This document shows positions 19,164-28,309 of a DNA stretch of 64,000 nt, one piece after another. The position numbers were made by a program, and so were the translations under genes. The stretch lies in assembly GCA_905198475.1 (NCBI GenBank), contig CAJKCQ010000003.1, forward strand, positions 1-64,000. The letters are read 5' to 3'. The notes beneath the pieces are model-generated. The model saw only the letters and a program-made list of their open reading frames with translations, searched no databases and had not been told where the DNA came from. The DNA is from an uncultured Sutterella sp. GTDB taxonomy: Bacteria > Pseudomonadota > Gammaproteobacteria > Burkholderiales > Burkholderiaceae_F. The number at the start of each line of letters is the position of its first letter. Position 1 is the stretch's first letter.

Positions 19164-20576
19164 TCAGAAGAAACCCACGTCCACCGCGAAGAACTCCTCG
19201 ACGGTGGGGATCAGGCGCCGGTTGGGCACGAAGATGATGAGGCGGTCCTCGGGCTCGACCTCGAAGTCGAAGTCCGAGAGGAGCACCTTCGTCTCATCGC
19301 CGTCGCCGCGGATGAGCGCCGCGACGGTGCACCCCGCGGGGAGCTTGAGCGCGTTGAGCTTCCGGCCGACCACGCGCGAGCTCGAGCGGGTGCCGTGCGC
19401 GACGAACTCGATCGCTTCGGCGACGCCGTGGCGCAGCGAGTAGGCCGCGGTGACGTCGCCGCGGCGTACGTAGCGGATGAGCTCGTCCAATGCCGCCTGG
19501 GTCTGCGAGACCGTGACGTCGATGCGCGAGCCCTCGATCAGCTCGCCGTAGATGCGGCGGTTGACGAGCGCGATCGTGCGCTTGGCGCCGAGCTTCTTGG
19601 CGAGCAGTGCCGAGAGGATGTTGTTTTCATCGTCGTCCGAGAGCGAGATGAAGAGGTCGCAGCTCTCCACGCCCGCCGAGAGGAGCGTGTCCTCGTCGTC
19701 GAAGTCGCCGTCGAGCACCATTGCGCGTCCCTCGAGCTCGAGGGCGAGGTTTTCGGCGTCCCGGCGGTTCGCCTCGATCACGCGGATCGAGGTCGGTGCG
19801 GCGCCCGTGAGCTCGTCGCCCTCGGTGAGCGCCCGCACGATGCCGGAGCTCATCGCGGGGCTGCCCGCGATGATGAGGCTGCGCGTCGCGCTCGCGCGCC
19901 GGCGCATCTGCGTGGTGACGAGCCGCGCGTGGCGCGTGTCGGCGACGAAGATCACCTCGTCGCCCGCCTCAATCAGCGTGCGCGCATTGATCGAGAGGCA
20001 CTGGTTGCGCCGGAAGAGCGCGGCGATGCGCGCGCAGGCGTGGGGGATGTGCGCATTGAGCTCGCTGATGGGGCCGCCCACCATGGGGCTGCCTTCCTGC
20101 GCCTTGACGGCGATGAGGCTCACTCGGCCGTCGGCGAACTCCTGCACCTGCAGCGCTTCGGGGATGTCGATGAGCTTCACGAGGTAGTGCGTGAGCGCCA
20201 GCTCGGGCCAGATGATGGTGGTCGCGCCGAAACCCTCCTCCTTGAGCAACCGCGGGTAGCCGCGCAGCTCCTCGTTGCGCACACGCGCGATGCGCGTCGG
20301 GATGTTGAAGATCCGCGAGGCGAGCAGGCACACGGCGAGGTTTGTCTCGTCGCTTGAGGTGACGGCGATCAGGATGTCGGTGTCGCTCGCCGAGGCCTCC
20401 TCGAGAAGCTTCGGCGAGAGTGCGTCGCCCACCATGCCGCGCAGGTCGAAGCGCGACTGCAGATAGCTGATGTTTTCCGAATGCTGGTCGACGACGGTGA
20501 TGTCGTTCGCTTCGGAGACGAGGCTTTCGGCGACGGAGCTGCCGATTCGGCCTGCGCCGATGATGAGGATCTTCAT
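19164..20576 (-). CDS. trkA: TrkA potassium transporter regulatory subunit
   Basis: 470-aa peripheral membrane protein with two tandem RCK modules. The first Rossmann fold begins KILIIGAGRIGSSVAESL (NAD-binding GxGxxG) and the second around RSLIIAGSPAMSSGIV (about residue 232), where the glycine pattern is weaker. Each is followed by a TrkA_C domain. It gates TrkH in response to nucleotides. The start ATG has no obvious Shine-Dalgarno sequence and comes directly after a terminator-like hairpin (20577-20617), so trkAH expression may be uncoupled from ntrX. Confidence 0.95.
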   Translation of the reverse strand: MKILIIGAGRIGSSVAESLVSEANDITVVDQHSENISYLQSRFDLRGMVGDALSPKLLEEASASDTDILIAVTSSDETNLAVCLLASRIFNIPTRIARVRNEELRGYPRLLKEEGFGATTIIWPELALTHYLVKLIDIPEALQVQEFADGRVSLIAVKAQEGSPMVGGPISELNAHIPHACARIAALFRRNQCLSINARTLIEAGDEVIFVADTRHARLVTTQMRRRASATRSLIIAGSPAMSSGIVRALTEGDELTGAAPTSIRVIEANRRDAENLALELEGRAMVLDGDFDDEDTLLSAGVESCDLFISLSDDDENNILSALLAKKLGAKRTIALVNRRIYGELIEGSRIDVTVSQTQAALDELIRYVRRGDVTAAYSLRHGVAEAIEFVAHGTRSSSRVVGRKLNALKLPAGCTVAALIRGDGDETKVLLSDFDFEVEPEDRLIIFVPNRRLIPTVEEFFAVDVGFF

Positions 20577-20617
20577 GAAAGAAAAGCGCCGGCCGTCCTT
20601 GGAGGAGGAGGCCGGCG
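20577..20617 (-). terminator. Hairpin with T-rich tail between ntrX and trkA
   Basis: On the minus strand an 8-bp perfect stem (20610-20617 with 20587-20594, cgccggcc / ggccggcg on the plus strand) with a 15-base loop is followed by GCTTTTCTTTC and then directly by the trkA ATG. It has the shape of an intrinsic terminator or attenuator inside the operon. The loop carries an AGGA sequence. Confidence 0.5.
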
Positions 20618-20630
20618 GCCGGCGGGTCGT

Positions 20631-21503
20631 CTACTTGTCGTTGAGGAAGTTGTCGAGCGTTGATCCGGTCGGGAGGCCGATGGCGCTGGCGCGTTCCGGG
20701 TCCGTGCTCTTTGAGGCGGCCCGGCTGCCCGCAGGGGGCAGGGACACCTCCGGACCGTCCAGCGGCCGCACCACCCGCACCTCCGTATTCCCGGACTGCG
20801 CGGAGGCGCGTGAGCCGCCCGTGCGCTCCGCCCGGCTGCGGGCCTCCTTGCGCAGTTCGTCGATGTTGAGGTCGAGCGCCCGGAGCTTGCGGTAGAGGTG
20901 CGTGCGCTCCATGCCGGCGTGGCGCGCGAGGTCCGCCATCGACTGGTGGATGTGCATGAGCACCGAGCGGAAGTAGGCGCGCTCGAACTCGAAGAGCACT
21001 TCGCGGTAGGGGCGGTTGAAGTCGAGCGTGAGGCCGTACTCCTTGATTTCGAAGACGGGCATGCGCAGGCGCGGCAGATCCGAGCGGCGGCGGGCGCGCT
21101 TGTTCTGCTGCTCCTCGGCGCGTGCGCGCTGGAGCATGGCCCACTTCGCGAGCGAGCGCTGAATCGAGTCGAGCAGGAGCCTCAGGGAGATCGGCTTTTC
21201 GATGAATTCGATCGCGCCGTTCTCAAGGGCCTGGTTTGCCTGTTCAAGGGAGCCGTGGCCGGACATGATGATGACGGGGAAGTCGAGCCTTCCGGCGTAC
21301 TTCCACTCCTTGAGCAGCGTCAGACCGTCCGTGCCCGGCATCCAGATGTCGAGCAGGACCAGGTCGAAGTGACGTTCGGCGACGAGCTTGCGCGCCTCAT
21401 CCGCATCCGCAGCGGCGGCGATGCGGTAGTTGTTTTCGATCAGAATTTCCGAAAGGATCTTCCGGATGCCGATCTCGTCGTCGACGATGAGGATTTCCGT
21501 CAT
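20631..21503 (-). CDS. ntrX: NtrX-like response regulator lacking the AAA+ domain
   Basis: 290-aa response regulator partner of NtrY. The receiver domain (1-118) has the acidic pair Asp8/Asp9, phospho-acceptor Asp52 (LVLLDIWMPG), Ser81 and Lys103 (EKPI). A linker of about 50 residues and a Fis-type DNA-binding helix-turn-helix follow (about 185-212, MADLARHAGMERTHLYRKLRAL). The sigma-54-interacting AAA+ ATPase that lies between these in classical NtrX is absent: there is no Walker A and no GAFTGA. After the HTH comes a Ser/Pro/Arg-rich tail of about 70 residues. Overlaps ntrY by four bases. It probably binds DNA or controls transcription without sigma-54 activation. Confidence 0.85.
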   Translation of the reverse strand: MTEILIVDDEIGIRKILSEILIENNYRIAAAADADEARKLVAERHFDLVLLDIWMPGTDGLTLLKEWKYAGRLDFPVIIMSGHGSLEQANQALENGAIEFIEKPISLRLLLDSIQRSLAKWAMLQRARAEEQQNKRARRRSDLPRLRMPVFEIKEYGLTLDFNRPYREVLFEFERAYFRSVLMHIHQSMADLARHAGMERTHLYRKLRALDLNIDELRKEARSRAERTGGSRASAQSGNTEVRVVRPLDGPEVSLPPAGSRAASKSTDPERASAIGLPTGSTLDNFLNDK

Positions 21504-23803
21504 GTTGCTTTGCTGTCGTCAGTGGGCGCCTGCGCCGCATTCCGAGGCTGGATTCCCCCAGGGGCGAGGTGTTCAAAAAGGATGTCGATCTGAGCGCCGA
21601 GAATGAGCACGCCCGTCGGATCCGTTCTGTTCGAGAGGCGGATGATTGCACGATGCTCGTCAAGAATCTTCTTGACCATGGGCAGGCCGAGGCCGGTGCC
21701 GGTGGGCTTGGTCGTGACGTAGGGCTCGAAGGCGCGCGCAAGAATATTTTCGCCGAAACCTATGCCGCTGTCATGCAGGTGCAGCCGCACGGCGCTCATC
21801 TCCCGCTCCGTCTTGATGCAGCGCGTCTCGATGACGATTTTCGGATCGCTGCCCTCGGCGGCGTCGACGCTGTTGGAAATCAGATTATGCAGTACCTGCC
21901 GGAGCTGCGCCGGATCGCCCTCGATGAGGGGAATGGACTTTTCCAGATCAAGCCGCAGGTCGATGCCGGCCTCATGGTAGAGTTGCGCGATGCCGAGAAG
22001 GAATTGGTTGAGGTCGAGCGGAGCGAGCTTCGCCTCGGGGAGCTTTGCGTACGCGCGGAAGTCGTTCACCATCTGCTTGAGTGCGTCCACCTGAGTCGTG
22101 ATGGTGTTCACGGTGCGCTCGAGCATCTCCGCGTCCTTGTCGTCGGTGAGCTTGGGCTCGAGCCGGTAGACGAGCCGCTCGGCGGCGAGTTGGATCGGCG
22201 TGAGCGGATTCTTGATCTCGTGGGCGAGGCGGCGCGCGACTTCGCCCCAGGCGGTGGCGCGCTGCGCCTCGATGAGCTTCGAGACGTCGTCGAAGACCAC
22301 GATCAGGCCCGAGCCGTCCTTGCCGAAGGGCATCTTCGAGATCTTCAGGTAGAGCGGCACGGTCTCCTCGCCCCGCTCGAGTTGGAATTCAAAGCCCGCG
22401 GTGTTCGAGTCCGGGCCGAACCCGAGGGAGAGCTGGGCGTTCCTCACCGCCGAGAAGAGCATCGGCTCGGCGTCGCTGAAGGACGCGCCGGCCGTGCACG
22501 TGCGCTCGCCGAGGATCCCGCGGGCGGCGTCGTTGGCGGTGACCACCCGGTCGTCGCGGTCGAGCACGACGACCCCGGAGGAGATGTTGGCGAGCACGCG
22601 CTCGAGGTAGGCCTGCGCCTGTTCGGCGCTGCGGCGCTGCTCGTCGATGATGCGCCGCGACTCGGCGAGCTCGCGGATCATTTGATTGAAGGACTGCGTG
22701 AGGACGTTGATCTCGCCGTTACCGGTGAACTCCTTGATCGGCTGGAAGTTGCCGTCGGCGACGCGCCGCGTGCCCTGTTCGAGCTGCAGCACCGGCGCGA
22801 CCGTGCGGCGCGCGAAGGCGAGCGAAACGGCGAAGGCGCCGAGCGCGCCGAGGAGCATCACGAGGAAGAGCGTGCTCGCGTAGACGCTCTGGAGCGAGGC
22901 GCGCGAGAGCACGAGCGTCTGGTAGTCGCGGTAGCCCGCGACGAGCACGGCAGCGTTCTGCGCCGTCTCTTCGGCGACGGGCTGGATGATCTGCAGGTAG
23001 AGCTGCTGGCGGCGCATCTCAAGACCCGGCGTGCTCGTGAGCGGCACCGCGGCGGCGCCCCCCGTCGTCCGGTCATCGTTCTCCGGCGTGTTCTGGATGG
23101 GGACGATCACGCGGATGGAGAGCTTCCCTGAGCGCAGCGCGTCGTAGTTCTCAAAGTCGCCGTCGATCACGCTGTAGATGCCCGCCGTCTTCACGAGCTG
23201 GATCTGCGACGAGGTGGGCAGATCGGGCATGAGCACGTTGATGCGCGAACCCGCCGCGGCGACCGCCGTGCCGTTGGGCAGGAAGACGAGCGCCTCGAGC
23301 CCGGGGCGCCCTTCGAGGATGTGCAGCAGGTCCGTCATGATGAGCGAGGCGGGCGTGTTGACGAGCAGACCGGCGATGTTGCGTGCGGTCGCCTCGGCCT
23401 CATGCTGCTGCTGCGTGAGCAGTCCCCGGGTGATCGTCACGCCCGAGTCGAGCGCCTTCTCGACGCGCACGTCGAACCAGGAGTTGATCGAGCGCGAGAT
23501 GAAGACCGAGGAGACGAAGTAGATGAGCAGGCACGGAACGAGCGCAAGGCCCGCCGCGGAGAGCGCAAGGCGGCACGTCATGTGCGCGCCGAACTCGCGG
23601 TTGCGCCAGCGCTGCCAGAGCCGCAGCCCCATCGAGGCGACGATTGCGAAGAGCACGACGGCGATCGCGCGGTTGACGACGAGCAGCACCGGGAACCACC
23701 GCTCGAAGAGCGTGGAGTCCGAGCTCGTTGCGGCGAGCATGAAGAGCGAGATGCACGCGAGGACGAGCGAGGCAATGAAGAGTCCGCGCAGCCAGGACGA
23801 CAT
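21500..23803 (-). CDS. ntrY: NtrY-like sensor histidine kinase
   Basis: 767-aa membrane sensor kinase. The N-terminus has membrane helices at about 7-27 and 40-60 and a further one near 90-110, a periplasmic sensing part (about 115-310), another helix (about 315-335) and a HAMP domain (about 335-390). A PAS domain follows (about 400-505, VLDRDDRVVTAND), then HisKA with the phospho-His in RLAHEIKNPLTPIQLAAERL and HATPase_c with NLISNSVDAAEG (N box), DSGIGFGE (G1) and GTGLGLPMV (G2). Pairs with the short NtrX. In related bacteria NtrYX responds to nitrogen or redox state; the signal here is not known. Confidence 0.93.
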   Translation of the reverse strand: MSSWLRGLFIASLVLACISLFMLAATSSDSTLFERWFPVLLVVNRAIAVVLFAIVASMGLRLWQRWRNREFGAHMTCRLALSAAGLALVPCLLIYFVSSVFISRSINSWFDVRVEKALDSGVTITRGLLTQQQHEAEATARNIAGLLVNTPASLIMTDLLHILEGRPGLEALVFLPNGTAVAAAGSRINVLMPDLPTSSQIQLVKTAGIYSVIDGDFENYDALRSGKLSIRVIVPIQNTPENDDRTTGGAAAVPLTSTPGLEMRRQQLYLQIIQPVAEETAQNAAVLVAGYRDYQTLVLSRASLQSVYASTLFLVMLLGALGAFAVSLAFARRTVAPVLQLEQGTRRVADGNFQPIKEFTGNGEINVLTQSFNQMIRELAESRRIIDEQRRSAEQAQAYLERVLANISSGVVVLDRDDRVVTANDAARGILGERTCTAGASFSDAEPMLFSAVRNAQLSLGFGPDSNTAGFEFQLERGEETVPLYLKISKMPFGKDGSGLIVVFDDVSKLIEAQRATAWGEVARRLAHEIKNPLTPIQLAAERLVYRLEPKLTDDKDAEMLERTVNTITTQVDALKQMVNDFRAYAKLPEAKLAPLDLNQFLLGIAQLYHEAGIDLRLDLEKSIPLIEGDPAQLRQVLHNLISNSVDAAEGSDPKIVIETRCIKTEREMSAVRLHLHDSGIGFGENILARAFEPYVTTKPTGTGLGLPMVKKILDEHRAIIRLSNRTDPTGVLILGAQIDILFEHLAPGGIQPRNAAQAPTDDSKAT

Positions 23804-23806
23804 GCT

Positions 23807-24439
23807 CTATTCTCCGGCCGCCCTGCGGACGTCCTCGGGAATGGCGACGGGCTCCCAGCTGCTCTCCACCGTCCAGTCGCCCGAATCGTGGTTGGTCACC
23901 TGCATGGGCTTGGGGAGCTTGCCCGTGTCGAGCGAGAAGCGGATTTCGGCCTGATAGTTCGATCCGGCTGCCGCGTCGCTTGCGGCGACTCGCCAACGGC
24001 GGATGTTCTTGATGTAGGGCAGCGCCTCGTCGAGCGTGTCGAAGTTGAGCGAGATGCCGCTGTAGGAGACCGCGTAGCGGCGGGTGAGCGGATTGAAGGC
24101 GAGCCGGATGTTGAAGGTGCTCTCGGCGACGTCCTTGTTGAGCCAGTACCAGCGCTCGCGCGAGAGGCCGAACTCATACTTGAAGTAGAGCGCGATGCCG
24201 CGGTGCATGGCGTCGATGAGGGGCATCGGCAGGTCGAACTCGTAGTGCGCCTCGATGAAGAGCCCGGGCCGCTCGCCCGGTTCGTCGAGCGTGAGCGCCG
24301 CGCTCATGAGCTCCGCCTTCGCGGCCGAGGCCGGACCGGACGCCAAGAGCGCCGCGGAGAGGATCAGCGGCGCCGTGAGCTCGGCGAGGGCGGGGGCGCG
24401 GAGGCGTGGCATGCGGAGGACTTCGTGAAGCGGACTCAC
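23807..24439 (-). CDS. DUF4390 domain protein, exported
   Basis: 210-aa protein of unknown function. A signal peptide is visible (hydrophobic LTAPLILSAALLASGPASA, cleavage after ASA). The mature part has the DUF4390 pattern: FDLPMPLIDAMHRGIALYFKYEF, ERWYWLNKDV, YAVSYSG and IRRWRV. GTG 24439 is chosen as the start because it overlaps the rsmB stop by four bases (GTGA) with GGAG upstream; an ATG at 24412 would give 201 residues with a shorter leader. DUF4390 genes habitually sit between rsmB and ntrY in betaproteobacteria, suggesting a link to the NtrYX envelope signal (inference). Confidence 0.82.
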   Translation of the reverse strand: MSPLHEVLRMPRLRAPALAELTAPLILSAALLASGPASAAKAELMSAALTLDEPGERPGLFIEAHYEFDLPMPLIDAMHRGIALYFKYEFGLSRERWYWLNKDVAESTFNIRLAFNPLTRRYAVSYSGISLNFDTLDEALPYIKNIRRWRVAASDAAAGSNYQAEIRFSLDTGKLPKPMQVTNHDSGDWTVESSWEPVAIPEDVRRAAGE

Positions 24440-25791
24440 CGCTTCTCCAGAAGCGCGTAGAAGAAGCCGTCGTGAACGGCGGGCAGTTCGTCCGACGGCG
24501 ACCAGTCGCCCGACTCCGTCGGAATCAGGCCCATCATACCTGCACCGTCCGCACGGAGCGGAACGAGGCGGGCGGCGGGGCGGCGCGCGAGGAACCCCTC
24601 GATCTGCCGCGGCCCCTCTTCGGGGAAGATCGAGCAGGTGCAGAAGAGAAGCTTGCCGCCGCGGCGCAGGCACGGCCAGAGCGCGTCGAGGAGGCGCTTC
24701 TGCTCGGCGGCGAGCCGCCGGATGTCCTCGGGCCGGCGCGACCAGGGCACGTCGGGCTGCCGGCGCACGATGCCGCTCGCCGTGCAGGGCGCGTCGAGGA
24801 GCACCGCGTCGAAGGGCTCGCCCGTCCACCACTCCTCCGTGCGGGCGGCGTCGGCCGCGCGGACCTCGGCCGAGAGGCCGAGGCGCGAAAGGGTCGAGCG
24901 GATGAGTTCGGCGCGCTCCGGATCCACTTCGAGCGCGGTGACGCGGCAGTCGGTGCGCTCCAGAATGTGCGCGGTCTTGCCGCCCGGTGCCGCGCAGGCG
25001 TCGAGCACCCGGTCGCCCGGAGCGACGGGCAGGAGATGTGCGGCGAGCTGCGTGCCCGCGTCCTGTACTGAGACGTCGCCCTCGGTGAAGCCGGGGATCT
25101 CCTGCACGGGCAGGGGCTTTTCCAGCAGCACCGCCTCAGGACCCACGCGGCGGGCGGCGATGCCCGCCGCCGCGAGCCGCTCGAGGTAGGCCTCGGGCGT
25201 GGTGCGGCGCACGTTCACGCGCAGCGTCATCGGCGCGTGGTGCGCGGCGATGGAGAGGATCGACTCCCACTCGTCCGGGTGGGCGGCGCGCACGCGCTCG
25301 ATCCACCAGGCGGGCGCGTTGAAGCGCACTTCGGGCGTGCGGCGGCAGAGCGCGAGGAGCGGCTCGCGCTCGCGCAGGAAGCGCCGGAGCACGGCGTTGA
25401 CGAGGCCGGCGAAGCGGGCGGTGCGCCGGCCCGCGCGGGCGGCGTTCACCGCCTCGCTCACGAGCGTGAAGTCGCTGTAGCGGCGGGCGACGAGGAGCGC
25501 GAGCGCCGCCTCGATGAGCCCGAGCACCGGACCGGGCGGAGGGCTTTCGAGGAGTCGGCGCGCCAGCGCCTCGACGAGCGCCTTGCTGCGCAGCAGGTCG
25601 TAGAGGATCGATTGGAGGGCGGCGCGGGCGTTTGGGGGCAGGTCGGCCGCTTCGGCGTCGAGCGCCGAGGCGAAGGAGGCGCCTTCGCGCATCCGGCGGC
25701 GCGCCTGCGCCGCGAGCGTGAGGAGCCGGCGCAGCGGGAGCTGCAGGGCGCGGCCTTCGCCGGAGGATTCCTTTTCGCGGGGATTGGTCAT
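24436..25791 (-). CDS. rsmB: 16S rRNA m5C967 methyltransferase
   Basis: 451-aa SAM-dependent rRNA methyltransferase. The N-terminal NusB-like RNA-binding domain (about 15-145) is followed by the catalytic domain with the SAM motif DACAAPGGKTAHILE, motif IV LLDAPCTASGIVRRQPDVPW and motif VI FCTCSIFPEEG; the two Cys residues in PCTA and CTCS are the release and nucleophile pair of this family. Overlaps fmt upstream and the DUF4390 gene downstream by four bases each, so translation is coupled through the operon. Confidence 0.95.
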   Translation of the reverse strand: MTNPREKESSGEGRALQLPLRRLLTLAAQARRRMREGASFASALDAEAADLPPNARAALQSILYDLLRSKALVEALARRLLESPPPGPVLGLIEAALALLVARRYSDFTLVSEAVNAARAGRRTARFAGLVNAVLRRFLREREPLLALCRRTPEVRFNAPAWWIERVRAAHPDEWESILSIAAHHAPMTLRVNVRRTTPEAYLERLAAAGIAARRVGPEAVLLEKPLPVQEIPGFTEGDVSVQDAGTQLAAHLLPVAPGDRVLDACAAPGGKTAHILERTDCRVTALEVDPERAELIRSTLSRLGLSAEVRAADAARTEEWWTGEPFDAVLLDAPCTASGIVRRQPDVPWSRRPEDIRRLAAEQKRLLDALWPCLRRGGKLLFCTCSIFPEEGPRQIEGFLARRPAARLVPLRADGAGMMGLIPTESGDWSPSDELPAVHDGFFYALLEKR

Positions 25792-26750
25792 TGGAGCACC
25801 TCGCCCGTCCGGATACCGAGGCTCTGGAGAGCGGCGGGGGCGGGCATCCGGGGCTTGCCCGCGCGCTGCAGGACCGTCATGCTGAGCGCGCCGCGGCCGC
25901 AGGCGACCGTGAGGGCGCCGTCGGTGGAGAGCACCGTGCCGGGTGCGGCGCCTTCAGGCGCCTCGACGGCTTGTGCCGCCCAGACCTTGACGGGACTTCC
26001 GGCGTGTTCGAACTGCAGGCCGGGGAACGGCGTGAAGGCGCGCATGCGGCGCGCGAGGAGCGCGGCGTCCGCGGTCCAGTCGATGCGGCTCTCCGCCTTC
26101 ATGATCTTGGCGGCGTAGAGGACGCCCGCTTCGCTCTGCGGCGTCGAGTCGAGTTCGTCCGCCTCCTCGAGCGCCTTCGTGAGGAGCTCCGCGCCGAGAC
26201 GGGCGAGCCGCTCCGTAAGGGAGGCGGTCGTGTCGTCGGGGAGGATCGGCGTGCGCGCCTCGCGCACGACTGGACCCGTGTCGAGACCGAGCTCCATCTT
26301 CATCAGGCCGACGCCGGTTTCGGCGTCGCCCGCCTCGATCGCGCGGGTGATCGGTGCGGCGCCGCGCCAACGCGGCAGGAGGCTCGCGTGGATGTTGAGC
26401 GCGCGGATGTCGCCCCGGCGGCCGATGCCGCGGGCGCAGTCAAGCACGGCCTGCGGCAGGATGAGGCCGTAGGCGGCGACCACGAGGAGGTCGGCCTCGA
26501 GCGCGCGCAGGCGCTCGTGCATCAGGGGGGCGCCTTCGGGGTCCTTCTTCGCCGAGAGCGTGAGCGGCGTGGCCGTTTCGATCCCGAGCTCCCCGGCAAG
26601 GACCTTGACGGGGGACGGCGTGAGCTTCATGCCGCGGCCGCTCGGACGGTCGGGCTGCGTGAGGACGAGCGGGATGTCGTGACCGGCTGCGGCGAGCGCG
26701 CGGAGCGCCTCGGCGGCGAAGTCCGGCGTGCCGGCGAAGATGATTCTCAT
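25788..26750 (-). CDS. fmt: Methionyl-tRNA formyltransferase
   Basis: 320-aa enzyme that formylates initiator Met-tRNA using 10-formyl-THF. The beginning MRIIFAGTPDFAAEALRAL, the catalytic stretch ALNIHASLLPRWRGAAPI (Asn, His) and GLDTGPV are typical; the C-terminal tRNA-binding domain starts around residue 205. First gene of the long minus-strand operon. It is normally adjacent to def; here an oppositely oriented alpha/beta hydrolase gene separates the two. Confidence 0.97.
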   Translation of the reverse strand: MRIIFAGTPDFAAEALRALAAAGHDIPLVLTQPDRPSGRGMKLTPSPVKVLAGELGIETATPLTLSAKKDPEGAPLMHERLRALEADLLVVAAYGLILPQAVLDCARGIGRRGDIRALNIHASLLPRWRGAAPITRAIEAGDAETGVGLMKMELGLDTGPVVREARTPILPDDTTASLTERLARLGAELLTKALEEADELDSTPQSEAGVLYAAKIMKAESRIDWTADAALLARRMRAFTPFPGLQFEHAGSPVKVWAAQAVEAPEGAAPGTVLSTDGALTVACGRGALSMTVLQRAGKPRMPAPAALQSLGIRTGEVLQ

Positions 26751-26854
26751 GATTCTGTCGGGAGGGGGAGTGAACGGTGCAATATTCTAAAAGCCCCGCG
26801 GAGTGGGGCCCCGGAACCGAGCGCCGAAGCGTATCACCGGGTAGGAGCGAGGCT

Positions 26855-27760
26855 GTGCAAGAGATGAAGTATTTCGACAACGGCGGCGTGCGCATCGCCT
26901 ACCGGCGGTTCGGCGATCCGCTCGCGCCCGCCGTGGTGCTGCTCATGGGGCTCGGGCTCTCGATGGAGGCCTGGCCCGAAGGGATCGTGTCGGGGCTGCT
27001 CGCCGAGGGCTTTCAGGTGATCACGCCCGACAACCGCGACTCGGGGCGCTCCTCGCGCATGACGGCCTGGCGGGTGGGGCGCGGCGACGTCCTGCACGCC
27101 ATCGTGCGCACCGTATTCGGGCTGCAGGTGACCGGGGAGTACGCGCTCGAGGACATGGCGTTCGACCTCGAGCGGCTGCTCGACCATCTCGGGCTGCGGC
27201 GCGTGCACGTCGGGGGCGTCTCCATGGGCGGCATGATCGCCCAGGTCTTCGCCTGCCAGTGTCCGAACCGGGTCGCCACGCTCACCTCGATCTCCTCGGC
27301 AGTGGGCAATCCCCGGACGGGGTTCGGGCGGCTGCGCGCCGTGGCGGCCGTCTCCGCTTCGGGCGACGCGGCGAGTCCTGAGGCGCTGCGGCGCCACTTC
27401 ACGACCGTGCTCACGACGCTCGCCGGTCCCAGGTACCGGCCCGACGCCGCGGAGCTCGAGGAGGCGCTCAGCTCCGCGCCGCGGATCGGCTTCGACGCGG
27501 CGGCGACCCGCCGTCAGCTCGTCGCGCTCCTCGCGAGCGGCAACCGCGCGCAGGCGATGCGGCAGCTGCGCACGCCCACCCTCGTGATTCACGGCACGGA
27601 TGATCCGCTGCTGCCCTTCGCCGCGGGCGAGGAGACCGCGCGGCTCGTCGCCGGCGCGAAGCTCATCCCCGTGGACGGCCTCGGGCACCAGTTGCCGCCG
27701 GCGCTCATGGGCACGTACGCGCGCTGGATCGCGACGCACTGCCACGCGCATCCGGCCTGA
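26855..27760 (+). CDS. Alpha/beta hydrolase
   Basis: 301-aa serine hydrolase of the alpha/beta fold, specific substrate unknown. The nucleophile elbow is GVSMGGMIAQ (GxSxG), the oxyanion region LLMGLGLSMEAW, the acid HGTDDPLLPF and the catalytic His GLGHQLP near the C-terminus. GTG 26855 is favoured as the start because AGGAG lies 7 bases before it; ATG 26864 would be 16 bases away and ATG 26777 has no ribosome site. The gene lies between the conserved translation genes fmt and def but on the opposite strand, converging on def with 6 bases between stops. It resembles broad-range esterases of the PF00561 type. Confidence 0.8.
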   Translation: MQEMKYFDNGGVRIAYRRFGDPLAPAVVLLMGLGLSMEAWPEGIVSGLLAEGFQVITPDNRDSGRSSRMTAWRVGRGDVLHAIVRTVFGLQVTGEYALEDMAFDLERLLDHLGLRRVHVGGVSMGGMIAQVFACQCPNRVATLTSISSAVGNPRTGFGRLRAVAAVSASGDAASPEALRRHFTTVLTTLAGPRYRPDAAELEEALSSAPRIGFDAAATRRQLVALLASGNRAQAMRQLRTPTLVIHGTDDPLLPFAAGEETARLVAGAKLIPVDGLGHQLPPALMGTYARWIATHCHAHPA

Positions 27761-27766
27761 GGGGGC

Positions 27767-28309
27767 TCAGCGCGCGCGTTCCTGCTCCTTTTCCTTCTCC
27801 TTTTCGCGCTCCTCGCGGCGCAGCTTGCGCAGCTTCGTGCAGGCGCGCTGCTTCTTGAGCAGCGACAGGTGGTCGATGAAGACCACGCCGTCGAGATGGT
27901 CCAGCTCGTGCTGCACGCACACGGCGAGCAGCCCCGAGCAGTCGAGCTCGAAGGTCTTGCCGTCGGCGTTCTGCGCGCGCACGCGCACCTGCGCCGGGCG
28001 CTTGACGTGCTCGTAGAGGCCCTTGAGCGAGAGGCAGCCCTCCTCGTGGTCCTGCAGCTCCTCGCTCTTCTCGATGATCTCGGGGTTGCAGAGCACGAGG
28101 AGTCCCGTCTTGTCGTCGGTGACGTCGATCACGACGATGCGGCGCAGCACGCCCACTTGATTGGCGGCGAGGCCCACGCCCGGAGCGGCGTACATGGTCT
28201 CCGCCATGTCCGCGGCGAGGCGCTTGAGGTCCTCGTCGAAGACTTCGATGCGCTCGGCCTTCGCGGCGAGCACGGGATGCGGGTACTGTATAACGGGAAG
28301 CTTGGCCAC
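27767..28309 (-). CDS. def: Peptide deformylase
   Basis: 180-aa metalloenzyme that removes the formyl group from nascent N-termini. All three motifs are present: GVGLAANQ (motif I), EGCLS with the metal Cys (motif II) and QHELDHLDG with the two metal His and catalytic Glu (motif III). The C-terminus ends in an unusually long run of alternating Lys and Glu/Arg (after residue 160), which in other deformylases is a ribosome-contacting helix; here it is more charged than usual. Divergent from dprA. Confidence 0.97.
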   Translation of the reverse strand: MAKLPVIQYPHPVLAAKAERIEVFDEDLKRLAADMAETMYAAPGVGLAANQVGVLRRIVVIDVTDDKTGLLVLCNPEIIEKSEELQDHEEGCLSLKGLYEHVKRPAQVRVRAQNADGKTFELDCSGLLAVCVQHELDHLDGVVFIDHLSLLKKQRACTKLRKLRREEREKEKEKEQERAR

